Shown here piece by piece: positions 8,484-16,498 of a stretch of 64,000 bases of DNA (within the stretch, counting starts at the first letter, position 1; every line of letters starts with the position of its first letter). A program made the translations under genes and the position numbers. The notes below the pieces were generated by a model. That model made no database searches. It saw only the letters and a program-made list of their open reading frames with translations, and was not told where the DNA came from. This DNA comes from Streptomyces zaomyceticus (GTDB lineage: Bacteria > Actinomycetota > Actinomycetes > Streptomycetales > Streptomycetaceae). Location of the stretch: NCBI RefSeq assembly GCF_014656215.1, contig NZ_BNBZ01000001.1, positions 496,001 through 560,000 of the forward strand, written 5' to 3'.

Positions 8484-9567
8484 GCTGCGCGGACCGACCG
8501 TCCCGCCGCGTCCGCTGGACGCGCGGGCCCTCGCGGCGCTGGCCGCGAACCCCGGGTGCAGGCGACGCGCCCTGCTCGACGGCGCCGGGGTCGACAAGTC
8601 CGCGCTGGCCGCGAAGCTCGGCTCGCCGGCCCCGTTCGGACAGTCGCAGTTCGCGATCGTGCGGGGCAACTCCTTCGAGGCGAAGGTCAAGGCGGACGGC
8701 GGCCGTGAGCTGCTGCGTCTGATCGGGGTCGAGGAGCCGGGCACGGTGTCCGTGCCCGATCTGGCCGCGGCCGGCCCCCAGGGACGGGTGGCGCGCACGG
8801 CGCTGGCGCTGCGGGAGGCGACCGGGGCCGACGGGTGGACGCTGCTCGACCATCCGCTGCTCGCCCTCGAAGTGGCGGGCTCACCCGTGTATCTGGAGCC
8901 GGACGCGGTGGTGGTCCGTCCCGACGGCGGGTGGACGGTCGTGGAGATCAAGTCCTTCCCGATGGTCGACGGCGCGGCGGACGCGTCGAAGGTGGGCGCG
9001 GCGGCCCGCCAGGCCGCGGTGTACGTGCTGGCCCTCGAACGGGTGGCGGCGCTGACGGAGGGCGCGCGGGTCGCCCAGTCGGTGCTCCTCGTCTGCCCGA
9101 AGGACTTCTCGAACGTGCCGACGGCCTCGGTCGTCGACGTCCGCAAGCAGCGGTCGGTCACCCGGCGTCAGCTCGCCCGGCTGACCCGGATCGACGAGAT
9201 CGCGGCAGCCCTGCCGGAGGGCGTCAGCTTCGATGTGGCGGAGCGCTCGCCGGAGGAGCTGACAGCCGCCGTGGAGTGCGTGCCCCATCAGTACGCGCCG
9301 GAGTGCCTGGCCGCCTGCGAGCTGGCCTTCCACTGCCGGTCGCGGGCCCGGGAGGCGGGCGCCGTGGAGACCCTGGGCCGTTCGGTACGGGGGGAGCTGG
9401 GCGGTCTGACGACGGTCGGCGCGGTCCTCGCGGCGGCGCGCGGCGAGGAAGGCGATCCGGAGGACCCGGCGGTGGCGGCGCTGCGCCGGGCGCGCGCACT
9501 GCGCCAGGAGGCGCTGGAGTCGGCGGCCGCACGCACTCCCCGGGAGCACGTCGAATGCCCCTGCTGA
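8422..9567 (+). CDS. RecB/Cas4-like PD-(D/E)XK nuclease with predicted Fe-S cluster
   Basis: 381 residues from GTG 8422. All RecB-family nuclease motifs are visible: RGNSFE (Glu86), PDAVVV (Asp161), VEIKSF (Glu175, Lys177) and RQAAVY (Gln197, Tyr201). Four cysteines are placed as in Cas4/AddB/Dna2 iron-staple nucleases: one before the catalytic core (Cys46) and three after it in ECLAACELAFHC (Cys295, Cys299, Cys305; C-x3-C-x5-C). Together this predicts a 4Fe-4S DNA nuclease. It overlaps the PAP2 gene and is followed after 37 bp by a linker gene, then a helicase. It is likely to process DNA ends with that helicase. The TTG at 8392 is a weaker start. Confidence 0.82.
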   Translation: MSASQDSGLSRPPQTTRILAELRGPTVPPRPLDARALAALAANPGCRRRALLDGAGVDKSALAAKLGSPAPFGQSQFAIVRGNSFEAKVKADGGRELLRLIGVEEPGTVSVPDLAAAGPQGRVARTALALREATGADGWTLLDHPLLALEVAGSPVYLEPDAVVVRPDGGWTVVEIKSFPMVDGAADASKVGAAARQAAVYVLALERVAALTEGARVAQSVLLVCPKDFSNVPTASVVDVRKQRSVTRRQLARLTRIDEIAAALPEGVSFDVAERSPEELTAAVECVPHQYAPECLAACELAFHCRSRAREAGAVETLGRSVRGELGGLTTVGAVLAAARGEEGDPEDPAVAALRRARALRQEALESAAARTPREHVECPC

Positions 9568-9604
9568 CAACCCTCGCCCGCGCCGTGCCCCGGGAGGCCC
9601 CCGC

Positions 9605-11194
9605 ATGTCGTTGATCTCCACCCTGGCCCGGATGGAGGCCGTCGAGTCGGGCCGGGCGCAGCCGCTCGCCACCGTCCGGCACCGGCGGCTCTCCGGGCGG
9701 CCCCTCGTCCTCGTCCCGCTGACGACGGCCGGTGAGGCGGGCGCCCCGCTGGGCGCGCTCGTCGGCACCGACCCGGAGGAGCCGCGGCTTCTGGTGGTGG
9801 CCCAGCCCCGGGACCGTGACCTGCGGTTCGCGTTCCTCGCCGAGCTGGCCGAGGAGGTCCTGCCGTACATCGACTCCTTCGCGGACGTCGTCGAGGCGGC
9901 GGAGCGGAGCGAGGTCGATCCCGAGACCGGCAAGAAGGTGAAGGTCGAGGTCGAGCTGTGCGCGGACGCGCCGCAGCTGATCGTGCCGAGCCGGGCGGGC
10001 GTCGAGTACCTACGGCTGCTCGGGCGGTCGACGCGGTTCCGGCGGACGGCCGAGCAGGACCCGGAGACGCCGTTCCCGGCGCCGCCGCGCGTCCCGCTGC
10101 TCGGGCGCTGGCTGACGCACTTCGGGGACCGGGCCCGGGTGCCCGGCTCCTCGCTGCTGCTGTCGGCGACCGATCTCCTCAACCGGCACTGGGCGACCGG
10201 GCAGTCCTCCCTGGAGGACCAGCACCTGGGGGCGCTGCTCGCGTGGATCGATCCCCACGACGGTGAGCCGGGCTCCGAGGCGGCGCTGCGGGCCGAGGTC
10301 GGGCGGGACTCCGAGGGGCAGTTGCTGTGCCCACCGGCCGGACCCGCCACCGACCCCGCCTTCGACAACCGGCTCCTCGCACCCGCGATCGAGCGGTACG
10401 ACCGGGCCCGGCAGGCCGTCGGCGCCGCCGAGGACGGCGAGGCCGCCGAGCGCGGGCTCGGCGAACTGCACCGGGCAGAAAGGGAGGTGCGCCGGCTGGT
10501 CGCCTCCCGGATGAAGCCGACGTGGGAGGCGGTCTGGCGGGCGATCGGTCTGCTCCGGGAGCTGCCGGAGGGGGCCAGGGTCGAGGACCGCTGGACCCGC
10601 GACCGCTGGTCCTTCACCGCCCACCGGGACCGGGTCACCGCCGGTGAGCCGCCGCAGCCGCGCCGGGACGACGCCGTGACGGCGGCCCGGAAGCTCGCCG
10701 CGCGGGAGCAGGCGCAGGGTCAGCTGGAGGCGCAGGAGGCCCTCGACGATCCCCTGGTCCTGGCCGGGCGGAGGCTGTCGGGCGAGGCGTTCACGGCCGA
10801 GGTGGTCGAGGTGACGATGGCCTGGACGGAGTCGAAGCGGCCCGCACCGCGCCCGCTGCTCACGGTCCGCACCGAGGACCGGCCGCACCTGGGCGAGAAG
10901 GTGAAGGTGTTCCGCTCGCTCGACGGGAAACCGCAGTCGGCGGAGTTCGTGCGGTACGAGGAGGACGGGGCGCTGCTGCTGCGGATCCTCGACAGGATGG
11001 GCCGGTCGAAGGAGCCCGCGGAGGGTTCGGTGCCGGAGAAGGGCGAGCGGATCGCCTGGACGCTGTTCGAGCACGACCAGCGGGTGGGGCCGCAGTTGCC
11101 GGAGGCGGAGGAGACGCCCTGGACGCACGGCGGTCCGCCCCGCGCGGACGCCGTGGAACTGCCCGACGCCGTGACTCCGGAGGATGTGCTGTGA
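9605..11194 (+). CDS. unknown protein linking an Fe-S nuclease and an SF1 helicase
   Basis: 529 residues, no signal or membrane segment. I do not recognise a named domain. The N-terminal half contains DLRFAFLAELAEEVLPYIDSF and a long acidic/helical part (about 230-300) suggestive of a coiled coil. The C-terminal 170 residues look beta-rich (FTAEVVEVTMAW, PLLTVRTEDRPHLGEKVKVF, ALLLRILDRMG) and resemble in character the beta-barrel that precedes Walker A in Upf1/Dna2-type helicases. Its stop overlaps the helicase start by 4 bp, so the two are probably made together. My inference is that it is the non-catalytic arm of a split nuclease-helicase machine. Confidence 0.8.
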   Translation: MSLISTLARMEAVESGRAQPLATVRHRRLSGRPLVLVPLTTAGEAGAPLGALVGTDPEEPRLLVVAQPRDRDLRFAFLAELAEEVLPYIDSFADVVEAAERSEVDPETGKKVKVEVELCADAPQLIVPSRAGVEYLRLLGRSTRFRRTAEQDPETPFPAPPRVPLLGRWLTHFGDRARVPGSSLLLSATDLLNRHWATGQSSLEDQHLGALLAWIDPHDGEPGSEAALRAEVGRDSEGQLLCPPAGPATDPAFDNRLLAPAIERYDRARQAVGAAEDGEAAERGLGELHRAEREVRRLVASRMKPTWEAVWRAIGLLRELPEGARVEDRWTRDRWSFTAHRDRVTAGEPPQPRRDDAVTAARKLAAREQAQGQLEAQEALDDPLVLAGRRLSGEAFTAEVVEVTMAWTESKRPAPRPLLTVRTEDRPHLGEKVKVFRSLDGKPQSAEFVRYEEDGALLLRILDRMGRSKEPAEGSVPEKGERIAWTLFEHDQRVGPQLPEAEETPWTHGGPPRADAVELPDAVTPEDVL

Positions 11195-12552
11195 CCGTGT
11201 TCGACCTTGCGCCGGGGACCGCCGGGGCCTTCGACCCGTCGGCGGCGGCCGGGAGGGCGACGGCGGACATCCTGGCCGCCACCCTGCACGGCACCGCGCG
11301 CGGTGTCGTCGTGGACTCCCCGCCCGGCGCCGGGAAGTCGACGCTCGTGGTGCGGGCCGCGCTCGAACTGGCCGCCGCCGGTCGCCGTCTGATGGTGGTG
11401 GCCCAGACGAACGCGCAGGTGGACGATCTGGTGCTGCGGCTCGCCGAGAAGGAGCCGGACCTGGAGGTGGGCCGGCTGCACTCGAACGACAGCGACCCGT
11501 ACGACAAGGCGCTCGAGGACCTGGAGAACGTACGGAAGTCGGCGAAGGCCGGTGACCTCGCCGGTCTGCCGGTCGTCCTGTCCACGGCGGCCAAGTGGGC
11601 GCATGTGAAGAACGTCGAGCCCTGGGCGCACGCGATCGTCGACGAGGCGTACCAGATGCGCTCGGACGCGCTGCTGGCCGTGGCGGGGCTCTTCGAGCGG
11701 GCGCTGTTCGTGGGCGACCCCGGGCAGCTGGACCCGTTCTCGGTGGTGGGCGCGGAGCAGTGGGCGGGCCTCTCGTACGACCCGTCGGCGAGCGCGGTCT
11801 CCACCCTGCTCGCGCACAACCCGGAGCTGCCGCAGCACCGGCTGCCGGTGTCCTGGCGGCTGCCCGCCTCGGCGGCGCCGCTGGTCTCGGACGCCTTCTA
11901 TCCGTTCACTCCGTTCCGCAGCGGCACCGGGGACGGGGACCGGAAGCTCTCCTTCGGGGTGGCGTCGGACGGTTCGGGTCCCGACCGGGTCCTCGACGAG
12001 GCGGCGGAGTCGGGCTGGGGTCTGCTCGAACTTCCGGCCCGGCACACCCCGCGCACCGATCCCGAGGCGGTCGGCGCGGTCGCCCTGGTGGTGCGCCGGC
12101 TCCTGGACCGGGGCGGGGCCGCGGTCTCGGAGCGCTCGGAGACCCCCGTGCCCCTGACGCCCGACCGGGTCGCGGTCGGCACCGCCCACCGCGACCAGGC
12201 GGCCGCGGTCCGGGCGGCGCTCGCGGAGCTCGGTGTGACGGGCGTGACCGTGGACACCGCGAACCGGCTCCAGGGGCGTGAGTACGACGTGACGGTCGTC
12301 CTCCACCCGCTGTCCGGGCGGCCCGACGCGACGGCCTTCCATCTGGAGACGGGCCGGCTGTGTGTGCTCGCCTCCCGGCACCGGCACGCGTGTGTGGTGG
12401 TCTGCCGGGCGGGGGTGGCGGACCTGCTCGACGCCCACCCGTCGACGGAACCGGTCCAGCTGGGCGTCGCCGTCTCGTTCCCGGACGGCTGGGAGGCGAA
12501 CCACGCGGTCCTCTCGCACCTGGAGGAGCACCGGGTCAGCTGGACGCCCTGA
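11191..12552 (+). CDS. superfamily 1 DNA/RNA helicase, Upf1/Dna2-like
   Basis: 453 residues. Helicase motifs run in order: Walker A SPPGAGKST (residues 43-51), Ia VAQTNAQVDDLV, II IVDEAYQM, III VGDPGQLDPF, IV VSWRLP, V VDTANRLQGREYDV and VI LASRHRHACVVV. The DEAY box and the RLQGREYD motif are typical of the Upf1-like branch (Dna2, IGHMBP2, SMUBP-2). The protein is short and lacks the N-terminal accessory parts usual in Dna2, which here seem to be supplied by the two preceding genes. GTG 11191 overlaps the upstream stop by 4 bp. Its 3' end overlaps the convergent peroxiredoxin gene by 17 bp. Confidence 0.87.
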   Translation: MTVFDLAPGTAGAFDPSAAAGRATADILAATLHGTARGVVVDSPPGAGKSTLVVRAALELAAAGRRLMVVAQTNAQVDDLVLRLAEKEPDLEVGRLHSNDSDPYDKALEDLENVRKSAKAGDLAGLPVVLSTAAKWAHVKNVEPWAHAIVDEAYQMRSDALLAVAGLFERALFVGDPGQLDPFSVVGAEQWAGLSYDPSASAVSTLLAHNPELPQHRLPVSWRLPASAAPLVSDAFYPFTPFRSGTGDGDRKLSFGVASDGSGPDRVLDEAAESGWGLLELPARHTPRTDPEAVGAVALVVRRLLDRGGAAVSERSETPVPLTPDRVAVGTAHRDQAAAVRAALAELGVTGVTVDTANRLQGREYDVTVVLHPLSGRPDATAFHLETGRLCVLASRHRHACVVVCRAGVADLLDAHPSTEPVQLGVAVSFPDGWEANHAVLSHLEEHRVSWTP

Positions 12553-13144
12553 CCTTCCCGTCCCCGAGTTCCGCCGCCAGGGCGAGGAGTTCGTCGACCG
12601 ACCACTGGTCGTAGACGTGCTCGCCGTACTTCGCCGCGGCGACACGGCCCTCGGGGGTGATCAGGAAGTCGGCCGGGAGACCGAGGCGGCCGGCCGGCTG
12701 CGAGGTGGCCGGCAGCCTGCCCCTGCCGCGGAGCAGCCTCCAGGCGTCACGGAGCACGCCCCCGACGATCGCGTGCCAGCCGCGCGGGTCGAGCAGGGCC
12801 CGGCGGTGCGACTCCACGCCGAACTCGGCGTACAGCAGCTTGTCGGGGTCGGCGACGACGGCGAACGGCAGGTGGGCCACGTGCTCGCGCAGCTCCTCGG
12901 CGGGCGAGTGGAAGAACACCACCTCCCGGATCCCGGCCCGTTCGATCTCCTCGTGGCGCCGGACCACCGACCGCAGATGGAGGTTGCAGACGGGGCAGCC
13001 CGCGAAGCGCCGGAACTGGACGTGGACGGTCCGTCCGGGGTCCGGGAGGGTCAGCGCGGGGCCGAGGACGGGCGTGAGGGTGCGGGTCGGCACCCGGTCG
13101 CCGGGTGCCGGGCGGGTGCGGGTCGGGTTCGGGGACATGCGCAT
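12536..13144 (-). CDS. peroxiredoxin-like / AhpC-TSA family protein
   Basis: 202 residues, thioredoxin fold. The key motif FRRFAGCPVCNLHL has a CPVC redox pair in the place of the peroxidatic Cys, and FFHSPAEELREHV, FAVVADPDKLLYAEFGV and PADFLITPEGRV match the AhpC-like PRX2 group. It is expected to reduce peroxides or act as a thiol oxidoreductase in the cytoplasm. It is divergent from the TetR gene at 13216, and the 71-bp gap carries duplicated operator-like repeats, so it is the probable target of that repressor. ATG 13144 has GAGG at suitable spacing. Confidence 0.85.
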   Translation of the reverse strand: MRMSPNPTRTRPAPGDRVPTRTLTPVLGPALTLPDPGRTVHVQFRRFAGCPVCNLHLRSVVRRHEEIERAGIREVVFFHSPAEELREHVAHLPFAVVADPDKLLYAEFGVESHRRALLDPRGWHAIVGGVLRDAWRLLRGRGRLPATSQPAGRLGLPADFLITPEGRVAAAKYGEHVYDQWSVDELLALAAELGDGKVRASS

Positions 13145-13159
13145 GGGACACCATCCTCG

Positions 13160-13202
13160 TAGGCGTACGGCGTACTCTCAACAGGTTAGGCGTAGGGCGT
13201 AC
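13160..13202. promoter_or_regulatory. putative TetR operator pair between divergent genes
   Basis: Two 16-bp direct repeats TAGGCGTA(C/G)GGCGTAC at 13160-13175 and 13187-13202, one mismatch, 27 bp apart. The first contains a perfect inverted repeat GTACG-G-CGTAC. They fill the space between the peroxiredoxin-like and TetR genes, as expected for an autoregulated divergent promoter. Confidence 0.6.
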
Positions 13203-13215
13203 GCTGTCAACCGTC

Positions 13216-13830
13216 ATGCCACGACCCCGCTCACTCACCCCGGACCGGCTGGCCGCCGCCGCCCTCGCCGTCATCGACCGCGACGGACTCCCCGCCCTCT
13301 CCATGCGCACCGTCGCCAAGGAACTCGGCATGAGCCCCATGGGGCTCTACCGCTACGTCGCCGACCGCGAGGAGCTGGAGGGGCTCGTGGTGGACCGCGT
13401 CCTGAACGACGTCGACACCACCCCGCCCGCCGCGGACGCGCCCTGGAGCGACCGGATCGAGACCATGGTCCGGCGGCTGCGCGACGCCGTGGCCCGCCAC
13501 CCGGAAGCCGTCCCGCTGACCCTCGCCCACCGGCACCGCGCACCCGGCGGGCTGCTCTGGTCGGAGACCGTGCTCGGCATCCTGACCGAGGCGGGCGTCG
13601 ACGGCGCACGGCGGGTCGTCGCCCTGCGCGCGCTCCACGGATACGTCACCGGGGCGATCCAGCTCGAACATCTCGGACCGCTGGCCGGACCGGGCACGAC
13701 GGCCATCGCGGCGCTGCCGGAGGACCGCTTCCCGCATCTGACGCGGACCGCGCGGGCGGCCGGCGAGGTCGACCCCGACCAGGAGTTCTTCGGCGGCCTG
13801 CGGCTGCTCCTGCGCGGTCTCGACGACTGA
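13216..13830 (+). CDS. TetR/AcrR family transcriptional regulator
   Basis: 204 residues from ATG 13216 (MPRPRSLTPDRL). The N-terminal DNA-binding domain (about 8-55) has the helix-turn-helix AALAVIDRDGLPALSMRTVAKELGMSPMGLYRYVADREEL. The C-terminal ligand domain resembles the TetR_C_1 class (VPLTLAHRHRAPGGLLWSETVLGIL). It probably represses itself and the divergent peroxiredoxin-like gene through the duplicated repeats upstream. The inducer is unknown. Confidence 0.92.
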   Translation: MPRPRSLTPDRLAAAALAVIDRDGLPALSMRTVAKELGMSPMGLYRYVADREELEGLVVDRVLNDVDTTPPAADAPWSDRIETMVRRLRDAVARHPEAVPLTLAHRHRAPGGLLWSETVLGILTEAGVDGARRVVALRALHGYVTGAIQLEHLGPLAGPGTTAIAALPEDRFPHLTRTARAAGEVDPDQEFFGGLRLLLRGLDD

Positions 13831-13961
13831 CCGGAGCCGGGCCCCGACGCCCTCTTGCGGAGCGCGGGACATTGGAAGAAGGCCCGGGGTTCCGGGCCGC
13901 CCGCATGCGAAGAGCCGGTGCGCCGAGCGCCGGTGGGTGAAACGCGAAGAGGAGAACAGCG

Positions 13962-14318
13962 ATGGCGGAACCCGCGGAGCGAAGCGGACAGCGGCGGCTC
14001 AGGCCTGCTCCGCTGGTCTTCGAGCCTGCCGAGGCGACCGCCGACCCGGAGCACTTCTTCGACCTGGAGTCGATAGACGATCCGCGGGAGCTGCTGTCCC
14101 GGGCGACGGAGCTCACCCTGGCGTTCCGCGCGGCGACGGACCGGGCGACCGAGTTCCAGGCGATCGCCGCGGCGCAGCTGGCGGATCCGCGCCGGTTCGA
14201 CCGGCTGACGGCGGCGGACGTCGCCGAGCGGGCACAGTGGACCGAGGACTACGCGCGGAAGATGATCGAGTTCGGCCATGATCTGATCCGGGCGAACGGG
14301 CAGCCCTCGGAGGACTGA
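13962..14318 (+). CDS. conserved hypothetical protein
   Basis: 118 residues, ATG 13962 with GAGGAG upstream. It has no signal peptide or membrane segment and is mostly alpha-helical: ELLSRATELTLAFRAATDRATEFQAIAAAQL is a probable helical or coiled-coil core, followed by LTAADVAERAQWTEDYARKMIEFGHDLI. The N-terminus is Arg/Pro-rich and probably flexible. No family recognised. It lies between the TetR gene and the primase-polymerase-like gene with its own ribosome site. Confidence 0.75.
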   Translation: MAEPAERSGQRRLRPAPLVFEPAEATADPEHFFDLESIDDPRELLSRATELTLAFRAATDRATEFQAIAAAQLADPRRFDRLTAADVAERAQWTEDYARKMIEFGHDLIRANGQPSED

Positions 14319-14376
14319 GCGGGGACGGACAGCCGCCCGCGAGCGGGTGTGCCGCCGTCCGGCGGTGGCCGAAAAA

Positions 14377-14402
14377 GCACCCCTGGCATATGCCGGGGGT
14401 GC
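14377..14402. promoter_or_regulatory. 26-bp near-perfect palindrome centred on GGCATATGCC
   Basis: Thirteen-bp arms with a single mismatched pair, centred on TGGCATATGCC and flanked by CCCC/GGGG. It lies 84-109 bp upstream of the 14486 start. The same core recurs upstream of the IclR gene at 22293. It could be an operator or, less likely, the terminator of the preceding gene. Confidence 0.5.
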
Positions 14403-14485
14403 ACGATACTCCCCTCCCGCTCCACCTGTCCGGGGTTTCGTGAACTCTCGGCGACCGGCATGTGACTCCCGGTAGATCTGGAGTC

Positions 14486-15112
14486 ATGACGACGTGGCTG
14501 CGCGAAGAGACCCCGCACGACATCTTCCGGTTCCTCCGGGAGGGTGACGAGGGACGGCACCAGACCGCTCGGGTGACCGCCGACGGGGCCGCCTGGCTCG
14601 CCTCGGCCGCCGGGGGCGGCGCGGCCGCGCTCACCCGCTGGGAGGCCAGGCCGGACTCACCGGCGGCGCTGCCCTGCGGCACGGTCTTCGACGTCGTCAA
14701 CGTGGACCCGGTCTTCGGCCGCCGGATGCTGGACCGGCTGTGGGAGGAGGGCCCGGGCTCGGGGCCCGTCGCCGTGCACCGGGGGCGGATGATGCTGTTC
14801 GCCGCGCCCGGGACGGCCCAGCGGCTGCCGGCCCTCCTCGACTGGGAGGAGTGGGGCGAGGCGGTCCCCCGGCCGCTCTGTCACGGGGCCGGTGACGCGG
14901 TGACCGTGCCCCCGCTCGTGCCCTCCGGCGCCTCCGGGCCGCGCTGGCTGGTGGCGCCCGACACCCGGAACCCCTGGCTGCCCGGTCCCGAGGTGATGCT
15001 CTGGGCCTGTGTGCGGGCCGTCCGGGCGGCCTCCGCCGCCGACGTGCGGGTATCGATTTTTCCTCCCGCCGATCCTGATGCTAATGTCTACGACGTCAGC
15101 AGGCGCCGCTAG
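14486..15112 (+). CDS. primase/polymerase-like (prim-pol N-terminal) protein
   Basis: 208 residues from ATG 14486. Sequence features RWEARPDSPAALPCGTVFDVVNV, MLDRLWEEGPGSGPVAVHRGRMMLFAAPGTAQRLPALL and PRWLVAPDTRNPWLPGPEVMLWACVRAVR match the short actinobacterial proteins annotated as bifunctional DNA primase/polymerase, although the catalytic acidic motif of true prim-pol enzymes is not obvious to me. The last 20 codons (IFPPADPDANVYDVSRRR) use low-GC codons unlike the rest, and the TAG stop lies inside the tRNA-Lys gene, overlapping it by 10 bp. The original C-terminus may therefore have been replaced when the tRNA became adjacent. Confidence 0.7.
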   Translation: MTTWLREETPHDIFRFLREGDEGRHQTARVTADGAAWLASAAGGGAAALTRWEARPDSPAALPCGTVFDVVNVDPVFGRRMLDRLWEEGPGSGPVAVHRGRMMLFAAPGTAQRLPALLDWEEWGEAVPRPLCHGAGDAVTVPPLVPSGASGPRWLVAPDTRNPWLPGPEVMLWACVRAVRAASAADVRVSIFPPADPDANVYDVSRRR

Positions 15113-15176
15113 CTCAGTTGGTTAGAGCAGCTGACTCTTAATCAGCGGGTCCGGGGTTCGAGTCCCTGGCGGCGCA
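15103..15176 (+). tRNA. tRNA-Lys(CTT), copy 1
   Basis: 74-nt cloverleaf. The acceptor stem GCGCCGC/GCGGCGC is closed by discriminator A, the D arm is AGCTCAGTTGGTTAGAGC, the anticodon loop CTCTTAA reads CTT, and the T arm GGGGTTCGAGTCCC is intact. No CCA is encoded (the next bases are CAG). Identical in sequence to the tRNAs at 23275 and 32424. Confidence 0.97.
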
Positions 15177-15182
15177 CAGACA

Positions 15183-15221
15183 GAAGAAGCCCCTCGCGGA
15201 AGCGAGGGGCTTCTTCGTTTT
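15183..15221 (+). terminator. rho-independent terminator of tRNA-Lys copy 1
   Basis: Strong hairpin with arms GAAGAAGCCCCTCGC and GCGAGGGGCTTCTTC and a short loop, followed by GTTTT. The stem is almost identical to the one after copy 2. Confidence 0.9.
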
Positions 15222-15247
15222 GGGGTACGGCTCCCGGGTCCGTCCCC

Positions 15248-16498
15248 TCATTCGACGGCGGGCGGCGTGATCCTGACCGTCCAGCCGCCGGCCCGCGTGC
15301 GGTCCGTGACCTCGACCCGGACGCCGGCGCCGGGCACGGTGAGGGTCTCGCCCTCCCCCAGGGGGGCGTCCGCGAGCGGCGGGTAGACCGAGCGGTCCCC
15401 GCAGGCCTCGGTGGCCGGGTGCGCGTCGACGACCTCGACGGGGCCGTCGCCGGAGGCCGCGCCGCCCCTGACCCGGTAGACGAGCACGCCCTCGGTGCAG
15501 GTCTCGGAGTTGTTCCCGGCGTCGCTGCGGGCCTCGACCGCGAGGACGCTGTCGGGTCCCGTGCGGACGACGGCGAGCCGGGTGCCGAGGGTCGCGCCGG
15601 GCCTCGGCTGGGTGTCGGTCGCCTCCAGGGTGACCATCCGGGGCGTCGCGCCCTGGACGCAGGTCACCTGGTCGCCGGCGAGCCAGCCGAGCTTCCACTT
15701 GTGCCAGCCGAAGAGGTCCGGGGAGAGCCCGAACTGGCTGCCCATGACGTCCCAGTCACCCACATGGGTGTCCCAGTCGCCCTTGCCGTCCTCCGGGCGG
15801 TGGTAGAGGTCGGGCAGGTCGAAGACGTGTCCGGTCTCGTGGGCGAGGACGTTCCGGTCGGGCGGATGCCGCTCGAAGACGGTGACGACCCGCTTGATCT
15901 CGGTCCCGTCGACCTTCATGGGGTGTTCGAGGTTGACGACCTTGGTGGCGTCGGAGTCCACACCGGGCGCGTCCGGGTCGGCGACGAGATAGACGATGTC
16001 GTACCGGGAGAAGTCGACGCTCGTGTCGGCCGCGGCGATCGCGTCCCGGAGGTACGCGGCGCGCTGCCCGGCGTCCCAGTCGCGCTGTATGTCGTAAGCG
16101 CTCGACTCCTTCGGCATCGGGGTCCAGACGCGCTGGGGGTGCGGGCGCAGGACGAAACGGCCGTAGGAGGCGCGGGCGAAGTACTCGCTGGTGGCGGGGA
16201 AGTGGTCGGCGGTGAGCTCGGCCGGATCGGTGAGCGGCTCGGCGTCCGGGAAGGACAGGAAGATCATGACCGCGTCGAGCGCGCGGTCGGGGCGCGGATA
16301 CGACCTGTTCCAGGTGTCGAGGCCGAGCGAGTGATGGGCCGCCGTGCGGGGCAGGGCGCAGGGACTCGCCGAGGTCGCGCCGACGGCGGGGCCGGCGACG
16401 AGGCCGGTGGCGGCCAGGGCGGCGAGCGAGGTGAAGGCCGCCGCCCCCGCGCGCAGCCGTGCGCGTTCCACTCCCCCGAGTGGCTGCTGACCCCTCAC
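15248..16498 (-). CDS. secreted M6-type (immune inhibitor A-like) metalloprotease
   Basis: 416 residues from GTG 16498, which has GGAGG five bases upstream. A signal peptide spans about residues 1-40 (RLRAGAAAFTSLAALAATGLVAGPAVGA). Zinc-protease motif HETGHVFDLPDLYH carries the HExxH core with a downstream Asp, and the later GDWDVMGS supplies the M6/Met-turn-like region. YDIVYLVADPDAPGV and a beta-rich C-terminal domain (about 290-416) complete it. It is predicted to be an extracellular zinc endopeptidase. Cysteines in the C-terminal part could form disulphides. It stands alone between tRNA-Lys copy 1 and a divergent c-di-GMP gene. Confidence 0.87.
   Translation of the reverse strand: MRGQQPLGGVERARLRAGAAAFTSLAALAATGLVAGPAVGATSASPCALPRTAAHHSLGLDTWNRSYPRPDRALDAVMIFLSFPDAEPLTDPAELTADHFPATSEYFARASYGRFVLRPHPQRVWTPMPKESSAYDIQRDWDAGQRAAYLRDAIAAADTSVDFSRYDIVYLVADPDAPGVDSDATKVVNLEHPMKVDGTEIKRVVTVFERHPPDRNVLAHETGHVFDLPDLYHRPEDGKGDWDTHVGDWDVMGSQFGLSPDLFGWHKWKLGWLAGDQVTCVQGATPRMVTLEATDTQPRPGATLGTRLAVVRTGPDSVLAVEARSDAGNNSETCTEGVLVYRVRGGAASGDGPVEVVDAHPATEACGDRSVYPPLADAPLGEGETLTVPGAGVRVEVTDRTRAGGWTVRITPPAVE

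Noticed and set aside
8422..9567. Cas4 of a CRISPR system
   Set aside because: Motifs are Cas4-like, but no other cas gene or array is present; partners point to a Dna2-like helicase pair.
8881..10638. 585-codon minus-strand frame over the nuclease and linker genes
   Set aside because: Ser/Arg-rich antisense frame without ribosome site or domain; the plus-strand genes carry the motifs.
15103..15176. integrated element at tRNA-Lys
   Set aside because: No integrase and no repeated tRNA 3' end next to any foreign segment was seen.
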